From Thiotrichaceae bacterium (lineage in GTDB: Bacteria; Pseudomonadota; Gammaproteobacteria; Beggiatoales; Beggiatoaceae): DNA of 64,000 nt. The DNA lies in the NCBI GenBank assembly GCA_026991885.1, contig JALXAQ010000238.1:36232-100231 (forward strand), in the 5' to 3' direction. The position numbers and the translations under genes were made by a program. How positions within the stretch are numbered: position 1 is the stretch's first letter; the number at the start of each line of letters is the position of its first letter. A model generated the notes under the pieces. The model was not told where the DNA came from, made no database searches, and saw only the letters and a list, made by a program, of their open reading frames with translations. Positions 29,454 to 37,864 of the stretch are shown here, in pieces.

Positions 29454-30737
29454 TTAAAAGTACCAATTTAATTGTAGCCCCAGAACATTTGAAATGACAT
29501 CCATCTCTCCGCTCAATGTGCCCTGTCCATTTTCTGCCAGATGAATATCTTGTTTGTCAGGGATGACATGAGTATATCCAAATCCAAGGGAAAATGTATC
29601 AGAATAGTGATAGAGTGCCCCCAAACTTAACATAATCATCTCAGCAGTCGGTATAATCGGATCAAAAGTTTCATCAGGAATGGCACCCTCATCAAATGCA
29701 AAACCTGCTTGAAAACGCCAGACTGAACTATAGCTATAATCCAGTCCGATTGCAATACGCCAAGTGTTATGCCAGTTTTTAGGCGTGACAGCATCGGGCT
29801 GGGCGGGATTATCAAAAACAATAGCGAATTCTCGAAAACGACTCCAACGAGTGTAACTAAAATCAGTCATAGCAGCCAAGCGTGGTGTTAGCTGATGATG
29901 GAGACTTATCGAAAATGTTTCAGGAAGACTGGTTGATAGTTTGAAGCCTGTATCTAGCGGTTGAAGTACCGCCTCAGGTGTAGTGAAATTGGCATCGCCC
30001 TTGACTGTGTGCTTGATGTGAGATCGATAGGCTATGCCAATGCGAGTCTGCTCAGTCAAGGTCAATAACGCGCCTAAATTGAATCCCCAAGCCCAATTGT
30101 CTCCCTCTAAATCAATCAAACCGTCCATGGATTGAGAACCAGTACCTAAAATAGCACCAAAATCAATGGCATTACTGAGTCCCAATTTCACATAGTTAAG
30201 ATTGATACCGGCTCCAATAGACAAGCTATCATTCACTTTAAATCCTACCCCAGGATTGAGGTTCAGGTTTAGTAAGCTGACATCAATGGTATTATAACGA
30301 CCTACCCAGTCGCGATCATACTCTAGTGAGAGACCAAAAGGCGTGTTGAAAGCGAAACCGATTGTCCAACGATCTGACAAAGCTTTGGCATAATAAAAGT
30401 TCGGCGTTGGTGTCAAGATACCCGCATCACCGCCATCTCCCCCATTCATAGCAAGCTGATTGTTATCAGTGCTGCCATGATTGTGGAATTTGACTGAAGG
30501 TGCAAATAAATTTGTCACGATTACCCACTGTTGTTCGGATAGCCGCGTTAATCCTGCTGGATTACTAAACACGGTCATTGCGTCCTCAGCAATGGCAGCC
30601 CCGCCAGCGTGACTACGTCCCAAAGTGGTGCCACCGAGGAAATCGCTGATGGAAAAACCAGCGGCATATATTTCTGTATTAATGAGTAAGGCAACTGTTA
30701 CGCCTATCCATGGTAATTTAGATAAGGTTCTTATCAT
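29454..30737 (-). CDS. OmpP1/FadL/TodX family outer-membrane transporter
   Basis: A 427-residue barrel. After a signal peptide (1-25) it starts AGFSISDFLGGTTLGRSHAGGAAIAEDAMTVFSNPAGL, the FadL N-terminal plug pattern, and ends in LQLNWYF. FadL proteins import long-chain fatty acids or other hydrophobic compounds. The substrate here is unknown. Confidence 0.92.
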   Translation of the reverse strand: MIRTLSKLPWIGVTVALLINTEIYAAGFSISDFLGGTTLGRSHAGGAAIAEDAMTVFSNPAGLTRLSEQQWVIVTNLFAPSVKFHNHGSTDNNQLAMNGGDGGDAGILTPTPNFYYAKALSDRWTIGFAFNTPFGLSLEYDRDWVGRYNTIDVSLLNLNLNPGVGFKVNDSLSIGAGINLNYVKLGLSNAIDFGAILGTGSQSMDGLIDLEGDNWAWGFNLGALLTLTEQTRIGIAYRSHIKHTVKGDANFTTPEAVLQPLDTGFKLSTSLPETFSISLHHQLTPRLAAMTDFSYTRWSRFREFAIVFDNPAQPDAVTPKNWHNTWRIAIGLDYSYSSVWRFQAGFAFDEGAIPDETFDPIIPTAEMIMLSLGALYHYSDTFSLGFGYTHVIPDKQDIHLAENGQGTLSGEMDVISNVLGLQLNWYF

Positions 30738-30752
30738 TTCATTTCTCCAAAA

Positions 30753-30941
30753 CTATTTTTCATTTAAACCCAATGCTTTTTCAACAGCTTCTATACGAGC
30801 TTGACAATTTTTATAGGCTTCGGTGGCTTCGCCTACCATTTTGATTAATCCATCAATATCTGGCTCATCACTCTCACGCATGGTGTCGGCGATTTTTTTC
30901 AGCTTTTGGTAGTTTTTTGTGTATGAATCGGCTTTTCTCAT
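30753..30941 (-). CDS. xseB: Exodeoxyribonuclease VII small subunit
   Basis: A 62-residue protein from ATG 30941, which overlaps the xseA stop (ATGA). It contains YQKLKKIADTMRESDEPDIDGLIKMV and EKALG, the helical-hairpin pattern of XseB that wraps XseA. An upstream in-frame start at 30959 would lie inside xseA. Confidence 0.85.
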   Translation of the reverse strand: MRKADSYTKNYQKLKKIADTMRESDEPDIDGLIKMVGEATEAYKNCQARIEAVEKALGLNEK

Positions 30942-32323
30942 TTCTTCTCCATTTGACAAGACAAGCGACCATCTTTAAATTCAATCACTAAAAAATCCTC
31001 TTGTTGAGCCGCGACTTTAGTACTAATAACTTTATCCTGGCGATTTCTGACAAGGGCATAGCCACGATTAATAATCCTTTTCGGATCGCCCAATAAAACT
31101 TGTTCCATCAACAATTTTATTTGATGACGGGCTTGAGTCAGTTGGTTTTGACTCGCGTTTTTAATCTCTTGCATTAATGTTGCCATTTTTTGATGTTGCG
31201 ATCCCAATAACTTGACCGTTTGTTCACGAATTTGTGCGTTTAATCGATCAGTGTCCGCCCTCGCCCGATTCAGTTTTTCACTTGCAGCCCTGATAATACT
31301 TTGCCAATCTTGCTTAGCATTACGCGCATTTTGAACAATTGTCGCACTAATATGGCTAATCGCTAAACTGGGCGTATGACAGGCATAATTGGCGACTTCA
31401 TCCAATAAAGTTTTATCTCTTTCATGACCAATCCCCACGATTACTGGCAATTTCGCCATGCAAATCGCTTTAACAATTTCATATTCATTTAATTGGAAAA
31501 GATCAGCTTTAGCCCCCCCGCCGCGTATCATGACGACAGCATCAAATTGTTCAGGTTGATTAACTAACTCAAAAGCGGCAGGGATTTCAGTGAGGATATT
31601 TTTGCCTTGAAAACTGGCAGAATAGTAGTGAAATTCACAAAGTCCAAGCGTGGCTAAAATATCGGCCTGACTTTTAAAATCTCCTAAACCCGCCGCTTGT
31701 GGGGGCGCAATCACTGCCACTTTGCAAAATTCTCTTGTTTTTGCCAATTTTTGATTATTTGTATAAATCCCTTCTGTTTTCAGCCTTTTTCTAATGCGAT
31801 TTAATTTGGCCTCCATTTCACCTAAGGTGAAACTTGGGTCAATATCTAACACGTCAAGCGAAAAGCCATAACGGGTATGAAACTCAATATGCACTTGTAA
31901 TAATACTTTAATACCAGGTTTAAAAGGCAAACCGGTTTGCTCTTTAAAATGTTGAAGCTGGCTGGCTGCGCGATGTTTCCAAAGCGTAGCGCGAGCTTTT
32001 GCTACTTCATGACCCTCATTGTCATGATCTGCCAATTCCATGTAAACATGTACATTTTCCGAGACATTGACAAGCTCTGCGCGTACCCAATAACGTGTAT
32101 TATGTTGTTCGGCAATGGTTTTTTTAACATTTAACATTAAATCATTGAGAGTGAGGCTTGTTGAGGGGGGAGGGGGAGGTTTGGGCAACCATTTGGTAAA
32201 GGGTTCAATTTCAAGTCCGGGGGGGATAAACCATTTTTTTTGGTCCCAATCAAACTGGGCACCTAGCTTTTTAGCTTCGTCCTTTTCAGAATAGGGGCAA
32301 TCTAAAAATGTTGGTTTGTTCAT
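30938..32323 (-). CDS. xseA: Exodeoxyribonuclease VII large subunit with N-terminal DUF5710-like domain
   Basis: A 461-residue protein. Residues 1-47 resemble DUF5710 (DCPYSEKDEAKKLGAQFDWDQKKWFIPPG). This replaces or precedes the OB fold, which follows at about 55-160 (LNDLMLNVKKTIAEQHNTRYWVRAELVN). The catalytic core has VAVIAPPQAAGLGDF, IRGGGAKADLFQLNE and VGIGHERDKTLLDEVA, then long coiled coils and INRGYALVRN. It degrades single-stranded DNA with XseB. The call is secure; the N-terminal fusion is unusual. Confidence 0.92.
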   Translation of the reverse strand: MNKPTFLDCPYSEKDEAKKLGAQFDWDQKKWFIPPGLEIEPFTKWLPKPPPPPSTSLTLNDLMLNVKKTIAEQHNTRYWVRAELVNVSENVHVYMELADHDNEGHEVAKARATLWKHRAASQLQHFKEQTGLPFKPGIKVLLQVHIEFHTRYGFSLDVLDIDPSFTLGEMEAKLNRIRKRLKTEGIYTNNQKLAKTREFCKVAVIAPPQAAGLGDFKSQADILATLGLCEFHYYSASFQGKNILTEIPAAFELVNQPEQFDAVVMIRGGGAKADLFQLNEYEIVKAICMAKLPVIVGIGHERDKTLLDEVANYACHTPSLAISHISATIVQNARNAKQDWQSIIRAASEKLNRARADTDRLNAQIREQTVKLLGSQHQKMATLMQEIKNASQNQLTQARHQIKLLMEQVLLGDPKRIINRGYALVRNRQDKVISTKVAAQQEDFLVIEFKDGRLSCQMEKK

Positions 32324-32636
32324 TAGATAGAAATGAATGGCAAGATATTCAAAGAGAAAATTAGCACCTAAAATCAGTGGATGTTTGTTATAGTTTTTCT
32401 CACATTAGACTTGTCCGTCAATAAAAAGTCAAAACCAGACCTGGCAGGTCTGCTTTAGACTTTGCTTATTAAGGGACATCTCTAATATACCAGTCAGGGC
32501 AACCATAAAGGATTGCCTTCCGAGGCAAAAGTTTTCGCGCAGCGCGAAAACTTTTGCCTCGGAAACAATATTCAGACGGGCGAGTTGCCTTAGTCAATCT
32601 ATAGCGAGCCTTTATATCTGCATCAACGCTCCGCCT
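32324..32636. other. 313-nt intergenic region rich in repeats
   Basis: It contains AGACTTGTCC (32407), an ACCTGGCAGGT unit (32428-32460), AGGGACATCTCTAAT (about 32472), a GGGCAACC-family copy (32497-32520) and a perfect 23-bp-arm palindrome (32518-32564). No gene was seen. It is upstream of xseA and downstream of the ClpB-like gene. Confidence 0.8.
32518..32564. repeat. Perfect palindrome, 23-bp arms with 1-nt centre
   Basis: The arm ttccgaggcaaaagttttcg continues into CGC and its exact complement follows after a single A. Such a long perfect palindrome could extrude as a cruciform or fold into a very stable RNA hairpin 3' of the ClpB-like gene. Confidence 0.95.
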
Positions 32637-35600
32637 CTATAACCGCTCATCTTCCGGCAAATTAGCATACCAAAGCAACGCCCATTCATGGGCTTGAATC
32701 CCACTACGATTGAGCATTCCGCTGCGTAAATCAGTCAGCACTCCCCCTTTACCATCATCAGCCGGAAGCGCATAGCTACGAATAATATTCAATGTCGCCG
32801 TTTCAACCGGATTCAAGCTGACTTGGATAGGCAACGCATTTTCATTGGGCGGATGAAATAAATGAATACCCTCTTCGCCGCTTAACAAGGTTTGTAAACG
32901 TGGTCCCTTCACTTGTAGATGACGAAAATCTTGTCCGGTTGGTGCTAAACGCTTGGTTTCTATCCCTAGATAAATCAAAGTTTTTTCGTAGCAATCCAAC
33001 AAATAATCTAATTCCTTCTCTCCACAGCCATGTACACGCGAATGCAGCGTTAATTTCAAATTATCTTGTTGATTCAATTCCAGTCCACGACAAAAAAAAC
33101 CTAAAAAACTTGAAGACATTAATAAATTAAACCAATTAGTTTGATGCTCTTTAATCAATTTGGGGGCTTGCACATACATTTCTTCTAAATAATCACGAAT
33201 ATCTTGAAGGGCATAAAAATCGCCACTATTAACAGTATAACAGTCATACGACCAACGAAAATAAACACGCGCTTGTTGTATTCTACTGGAAAAACGTGTT
33301 TCAGTCGGATCACGCGCCGTTTCCATTGCCCAAAGCATCTCATCCAATTCTTCTTTTACATCAAAAACGGATTCCTGCATCGTCAACAACAATCGCTGCT
33401 CATCGCTAGTGGCGTTTAGCTCAAGTGCTTGTGCATCCCGCAAGGCATAAAGCCGCTCTCGTAAATCCGTGACAAAATCCAGAAGACGGCTGACACTTTC
33501 CAATGTCAGAGATTGTTCAGTCAAGTGAACGGCATTTTTTTCTGTGGGGATCAAGGCGGTGATGCTTGGCTGTAAACGCTTGTTAATCCAATTAATATCC
33601 AATATAATCGGCTGCGTTGCCTTGAGCTTGACTAATTGTGTCGCCGCTAATGTCGTTAAATCGCGCTCAATTGCCCGTTTAAGGGCGCGTCCGCCCAAAA
33701 GCGCATCAAATCCCTGTTGTGCGACTTTCACCAAGGCACTTTCAGAGATATTCAAAATGGTTGTCCGCCGCACAAAACCATCCCGTTGTAATAAACCATC
33801 CAATTGTAAACGAGTGATGGCAACCGCATCTTGTAATTCTAAGGATTTAAATACCACAATGCGATCAATACGATTTAACAATTCTGGGCGAAAAAAATCT
33901 TCAACGGCGGCGCGATAGCTAGTGGCTTGATCATCCCTTTCGGCAAAACCGAGACGGCGGCTGGCTTGTTCCGCTCCTAAATTTGAGGTCAATATAATAA
34001 TAGTATTCGTAAAATCGGTGGTACGTCCCAAAGCATCGGTGAGTCGCCCTTCTCCCAATACTTGTAACAATAAATCATGTATCGCCGGATGCGCTTTTTC
34101 GATTTCATCCAATAACAAAATAGAAAAAGGCTGATGACGTATTTGCGTCGTCAACAAACCATCTGGTCGTCCCCAACTACCAATCAAGCGCCCAACATCC
34201 GCCTCAGTGACAAATTCGTTCATATCCAAGCGTATCAATTGCGAATCATCACTAAATAGATAATGGGTCAAAACCTTAGCCGCTTGTGTTTTGCCAACGC
34301 CGGTGGGTCCGATGAAAAGTAAAGTGGCCATAGGTTTTTTAGGGTCTTGTAATCCCGCCTTGACAGTTTGTACCACATTGACTAAACACTCCACAGCCTG
34401 GGCTTGACCAATCAGTTGGGCACAAAGGGCTTGTTGAACTTCCTCTTTGCGTAAGGTTTTTTGACGATCAAGTAAATCGCTACTGATATGACTGATTTCG
34501 CTAATCGCCGCTTCAACTTGTGCAACACCAATCTTGCCATGACGATGTTTAGCGGCAAGCCGCTCAAGAAAATTGACAACATTGCCGGGCATCGCACTGC
34601 CCCGCAGCAGTGAATGTGTTAAAGCAAAAACACGCTCCATTGCATCAATATCAATTTCGCATTCATGTAACTGCTCCAAACGAGCCCGCTCTTTAACCGC
34701 AATACGAGCGGTGTCTTCTACAGTCGGCTCATTAAGACGAAAAACTTGACATAAATCGGCAAAACGACGATCAGTTTCCATCACGACGTTCCACTCTTCT
34801 GGGCTGGCTTCAGCAATCAAAGTCAACGCCCGTTTTTCTAAATAAGGTTTGAGCACGTCACTGAGGGTGAGCGAATTTTGGGCACTTTTACCAATACGAA
34901 ATAAGGCCACTAAATTATCGACAAACAGGTGGGCACGAGTTTTTTTCTGATGAGATTTGATAACATATTCTAAAATGGATTCAAAGCGTCGCTGCCATTG
35001 CCCGACAATGCTCATACCAGCAATCACCCGATTGGGATCGATATGCCAAATAGTTGCAGGACGGGGTTTATTCTCCATATCCTGGAGATAACGATAAAAA
35101 GTTTCATGCAGCAAAGTGGTGCGCCCACACCCGGGTGAGCCGATGATAACCACAGCCGTCATCGTTGAGCCGAAAATGACTTTGCCAAGCCTTGTCACAA
35201 AAGCGTCACGTAACGAGGCGCGTTGTAATCGGTTAGGATAATCGTCGCGCAAATTGGAGCCCACCCGCGCCAATTCAACAGCCCCAGAAAAATCGTCTTG
35301 CTGACCCGCTAAGGAGGCAAACCACGCATCAAGCTGTTGTTCAAAAGGAAATTTGGCACGCTTAACGTTGACTTGCAGAGAAATGCTTGTCACAAATTCC
35401 CCTTTGCGAGCATAATAATGCTCGGGAGAAAAATCGCTGGCTTTTTTGCGCCGCTCCTGCATTTGTTCATGCACAATGGTGGTCAATTGTTCTGTTATAC
35501 TACCATGCTCTAACAGCTTATCACTGATAATGGCAAATAAATTGTCAAACTGAGGCAAACAAACGATTTGATGACCTTTTAGGAAAAAACGCGCAACGGC

Positions 35601-35879
35601 AAAATCACCAAAGACCATGTAAGGTCCAAGGGTAAAACAGAGTTTTTTGAGTTCAAACTTTAAATTAGGATTAAAGGCAAACCACAATAAATCATCAATC
35701 GTCCCGCGTTCCATTTCAAAGCCCCGAAACTCTCTGCGTACATCTCTGATGAGTAAATCCACCGCATCACGAAAACGCTTAGCTGTTCGGCTTGGGCTCT
35801 CTGAAAATAAAGGGCGTAGGTGATAGCCTTCTTTTGAAGGTGTGACTAGGACTGGGAATTCTAGGGGGATTGTGGGCAT
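32637..35879 (-). CDS. ClpB/ClpA-like double AAA+ ATPase with degenerate D1 and novel C-terminal extension
   Basis: A 1080-residue protein. The N-terminal 230 residues are not a Clp-N repeat. D1 has GSPGCGRTT (about 247-255), where Walker A Lys is Arg, and Walker B LFVDNL, where the catalytic Glu is Asn, so D1 is probably inactive. D2 is intact: GPTGVGKT (about 524-531), LLLDEIEKAHP (588-598) and sensor 1 TSNLG, with the Clp arginine finger PELLNRID. Residues about 800-1080 are an extra region with long helices, then LQVKGPRLQTLLSGEEGIHLF and VLTDLRSG, weakly like the RF-domain part of class I release factors. It could be a specialised disaggregase/unfoldase. No ClpP-binding loop was identified. 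Confidence 0.8.
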   Translation of the reverse strand: MPTIPLEFPVLVTPSKEGYHLRPLFSESPSRTAKRFRDAVDLLIRDVRREFRGFEMERGTIDDLLWFAFNPNLKFELKKLCFTLGPYMVFGDFAVARFFLKGHQIVCLPQFDNLFAIISDKLLEHGSITEQLTTIVHEQMQERRKKASDFSPEHYYARKGEFVTSISLQVNVKRAKFPFEQQLDAWFASLAGQQDDFSGAVELARVGSNLRDDYPNRLQRASLRDAFVTRLGKVIFGSTMTAVVIIGSPGCGRTTLLHETFYRYLQDMENKPRPATIWHIDPNRVIAGMSIVGQWQRRFESILEYVIKSHQKKTRAHLFVDNLVALFRIGKSAQNSLTLSDVLKPYLEKRALTLIAEASPEEWNVVMETDRRFADLCQVFRLNEPTVEDTARIAVKERARLEQLHECEIDIDAMERVFALTHSLLRGSAMPGNVVNFLERLAAKHRHGKIGVAQVEAAISEISHISSDLLDRQKTLRKEEVQQALCAQLIGQAQAVECLVNVVQTVKAGLQDPKKPMATLLFIGPTGVGKTQAAKVLTHYLFSDDSQLIRLDMNEFVTEADVGRLIGSWGRPDGLLTTQIRHQPFSILLLDEIEKAHPAIHDLLLQVLGEGRLTDALGRTTDFTNTIIILTSNLGAEQASRRLGFAERDDQATSYRAAVEDFFRPELLNRIDRIVVFKSLELQDAVAITRLQLDGLLQRDGFVRRTTILNISESALVKVAQQGFDALLGGRALKRAIERDLTTLAATQLVKLKATQPIILDINWINKRLQPSITALIPTEKNAVHLTEQSLTLESVSRLLDFVTDLRERLYALRDAQALELNATSDEQRLLLTMQESVFDVKEELDEMLWAMETARDPTETRFSSRIQQARVYFRWSYDCYTVNSGDFYALQDIRDYLEEMYVQAPKLIKEHQTNWFNLLMSSSFLGFFCRGLELNQQDNLKLTLHSRVHGCGEKELDYLLDCYEKTLIYLGIETKRLAPTGQDFRHLQVKGPRLQTLLSGEEGIHLFHPPNENALPIQVSLNPVETATLNIIRSYALPADDGKGGVLTDLRSGMLNRSGIQAHEWALLWYANLPEDERL

Positions 35880-35950
35880 GAAGGTGTTTGTTTATATAAT
35901 GTACTACAACTTTTCCATATGATAGCATAGTTGCTATGTGAGGATAAATA

Positions 35951-36178
35951 ATGAAATACACTTTATTAGGCAATACCGATCTCAAAATCAGTCGTATTTG
36001 TTTAGGCACGATGGATTATGCCCTCAATCAAGGCATTAATTTTATTGTTTTGGGCAATTGGGTTTCTAATGAAAGCCCTTGGGGTGTGATGACTTATTTA
36101 AAACTTGCAAAATTATACGATCACCCTAAAATAGTCACTATCCAAAATCCTTATAATCTATTAAACCGGAATTATTAA
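35951..36178 (+). pseudogene. Aldo/keto reductase remnant
   Basis: It begins like Tas-type reductases (MKYTLLGNTDLKISRICLGT). It lacks the segment between LGTM and DYALNQGINFI, jumps over most of the barrel to VSNESPWGVMTYLKLA, and stops after QNPYNLLNRNY. Two internal deletions remove the catalytic Tyr/Lys region. It is a remnant, not a functional enzyme. Confidence 0.85.
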
Positions 36179-36238
36179 TGAAATTTATAATTTAAGAACC
36201 CGTTCTGAGCAGAAGGTACAACTCTTGTAGGAGCAATT

Positions 36239-36352
36239 ATGATGAAATGGATGGTAAGCAATAATTTGACACTTGTCACTAATAATATAAGACACTTTGA
36301 ACGAATCTCTGAACTTTCTTTAGAAAATTGGTTGACTGACTCAATAAAATAG
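36239..36352 (+). pseudogene. VapC-like PIN-domain toxin C-terminal remnant
   Basis: A short open stretch of 37 codons reads VSNNLTLVTNNIRHFERI followed by SELSLENWL, the characteristic last segment of VapC toxins. The N-terminal PIN core and an antitoxin are absent. Confidence 0.75.
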
Positions 36353-36379
36353 TATAATCCTTGTCCCTAATAATCGAAG

Positions 36380-36412
36380 ACGTCCAAGATAAATCTGGCC
36401 GACTCCTCTAAA
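36380..36412. repeat. GTCCAAG-family palindrome (CTGGCCGACTCC subtype)
   Basis: GACGTCCAAGATAAATCTGG followed by CCGACTCCTCTAAACTG. It shares the variant arm with 17336-17366 and ends only about 10-20 nt before mlaD. Confidence 0.85.
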
Positions 36413-36429
36413 CTGATATGAGAGGTAAT

Positions 36430-36906
36430 ATGCAATCAAGAAGAACTGTAGAAATTTGGGTCGGTATCTTTATAGCCTTAGGCTTTGCCGCCTTATTAAT
36501 GTTATCAATGAAAGTCAGTCATCTAGGCAATGTATTTGCTAAAGAAGGCTATACTGTGATAGCCAAATTTGACAATATTGGTGGATTGAAAGTCAAATCG
36601 GCTGTGAAAATGGGTGGCGTGCGTATCGGTAGAGTGGCTGATATTCGTTTTGATGACGAAAGCTATCAAGCCATTGCCACTCTGCACATTGAGCCCCAAT
36701 ATCGTAAAATCCCGATAGACACATCTGCCAGTATTTTGACGGCTGGATTGCTCGGTGAGCAATATATTGGTTTAGAAGCGGGCGCGGAAGATGTCTATTT
36801 GGAGAATAATGATCAATTAGATCCAGGACTCGCACAATCCGCCGTGATTTTGGAAAAATTAATTGGACAGTTATTGTATAGTATGGCAAACAAGAGCACA
36901 GAGTGA
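36430..36906 (+). CDS. mlaD: Lipid-asymmetry transport protein MlaD (MCE domain)
   Basis: About 158 residues. A single N-terminal TM (about 6-27, VEIWVGIFIALGFAALLML) precedes an MCE domain: YTVIAKFDNIGGLKVKSAV, then KMGGVRIGRV. MlaD hexamers link the inner-membrane MlaFE transporter to MlaC for phospholipid transport. mlaF and mlaE, normally directly upstream, are missing here. The ATG at 36430 gives the canonical N-terminus; the ATG at 36418 is possible. Confidence 0.93.
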   Translation: MQSRRTVEIWVGIFIALGFAALLMLSMKVSHLGNVFAKEGYTVIAKFDNIGGLKVKSAVKMGGVRIGRVADIRFDDESYQAIATLHIEPQYRKIPIDTSASILTAGLLGEQYIGLEAGAEDVYLENNDQLDPGLAQSAVILEKLIGQLLYSMANKSTE

Positions 36907-36931
36907 CACTTAACCTCAGAGGAAAACCTTA

Positions 36932-37546
36932 ATGAGACAATTCATTCGATTGACGTTGATTGCCCTGTTGATGGCAGGGACGCTTAACGCCTGGGCGGCG
37001 GATTATAGAGAGGCAAAAGCCTTGATCGAGCACTCCATTAATGAAGGGTTGAAAACCTTCAAAGCCGATCCCAGTCAAGCCTATAAATTGGTTGATAAGA
37101 TAGTATTACCCCTTTTTGATTTTGTTAAAATGTCGAAACTGGTACTGGGGAGAAATTGGCGAAAGGCTAACCGTGAACAAAAGAAACGCTTTGTCATAGA
37201 ATTTCGGGCTTTGTTAGTACGCACTTACACAACCGCTTTGCTAAAAAGGGCGAAAACCGATATAAAGGTATCGGTATCCTACGAGCAACCTGTGAATGCG
37301 GGAAGAAGAGGTTGCTCAGATTGCATCATCCTGAAAACCCATGTGAAACTGAGCGGGAAACGACCTGTTAATGTTGATTATGCCATGTATCCTAGTAAGA
37401 AGGGCAAATGGAAGGTGTACAATGTCAGCGTTGGTGGTGTCAGTTTGGTAACCACTTATCGCAATGAGTTTAAGAACGATATTAGAACCAAAGGCATCAA
37501 CGGCTTGATTAACAAAATCAAAAAACAAAATCGGAAAAAATCGTGA
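36932..37546 (+). CDS. mlaC: Phospholipid-binding protein MlaC
   Basis: A 204-residue periplasmic protein. It has a signal peptide (1-22, ending NAWA), then LVDKIVLPLFDFVKMSKLVLGRNWRK and VYNVSVGGVSLVTTYRNEF, the MlaC/Ttg2D pattern. It shuttles phospholipid between MlaA-OmpC and MlaFEDB. It follows mlaD by 25 nt. Confidence 0.93.
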   Translation: MRQFIRLTLIALLMAGTLNAWAADYREAKALIEHSINEGLKTFKADPSQAYKLVDKIVLPLFDFVKMSKLVLGRNWRKANREQKKRFVIEFRALLVRTYTTALLKRAKTDIKVSVSYEQPVNAGRRGCSDCIILKTHVKLSGKRPVNVDYAMYPSKKGKWKVYNVSVGGVSLVTTYRNEFKNDIRTKGINGLINKIKKQNRKKS

Positions 37547-37809
37547 GCCAAATTATTGTGGAAGATGCCAACACCTGGCGGGTGTCGGGAGAGTTAAACT
37601 TTGCCACTGTTGGCGCATTATCAACTGAATTTACCCAACCACCCAAAGTGGTGGACTTATGTGACGTTACCCGTACAGATAGTGCAGGATTAGCCTTATT
37701 GATTGAATGGCTTAAGCAAAGCAAAGAGGCACCTATCACTTTTCGCAATATGCCTGCCCAAATGGTCAGTCTTGCCACCGTCTGCGGAGTGCAAGATATA
37801 CTTTTATAA
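37543..37809 (+). CDS. mlaB: STAS-domain protein MlaB
   Basis: An 88-residue STAS domain starting with GTG that overlaps the mlaC stop. VVDLCDVTRTDSAGLALLIEW is the conserved region around Asp-Ser. MlaB binds MlaF in the transporter; here the MlaF partner must be encoded elsewhere. Confidence 0.88.
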   Translation: MSQIIVEDANTWRVSGELNFATVGALSTEFTQPPKVVDLCDVTRTDSAGLALLIEWLKQSKEAPITFRNMPAQMVSLATVCGVQDILL

Positions 37810-37821
37810 CAGAACTTATTT

Positions 37822-37850
37822 TGGAGTCCAAGATTTATCTTGGACGCCCC
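37822..37850. repeat. GTCCAAG-family palindrome
   Basis: Core GTCCAAGATTTATCTTGGAC, between mlaB and the ABC ATPase start (37865). Confidence 0.9.
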
Positions 37851-37864
37851 TCAAATCAAACCTT

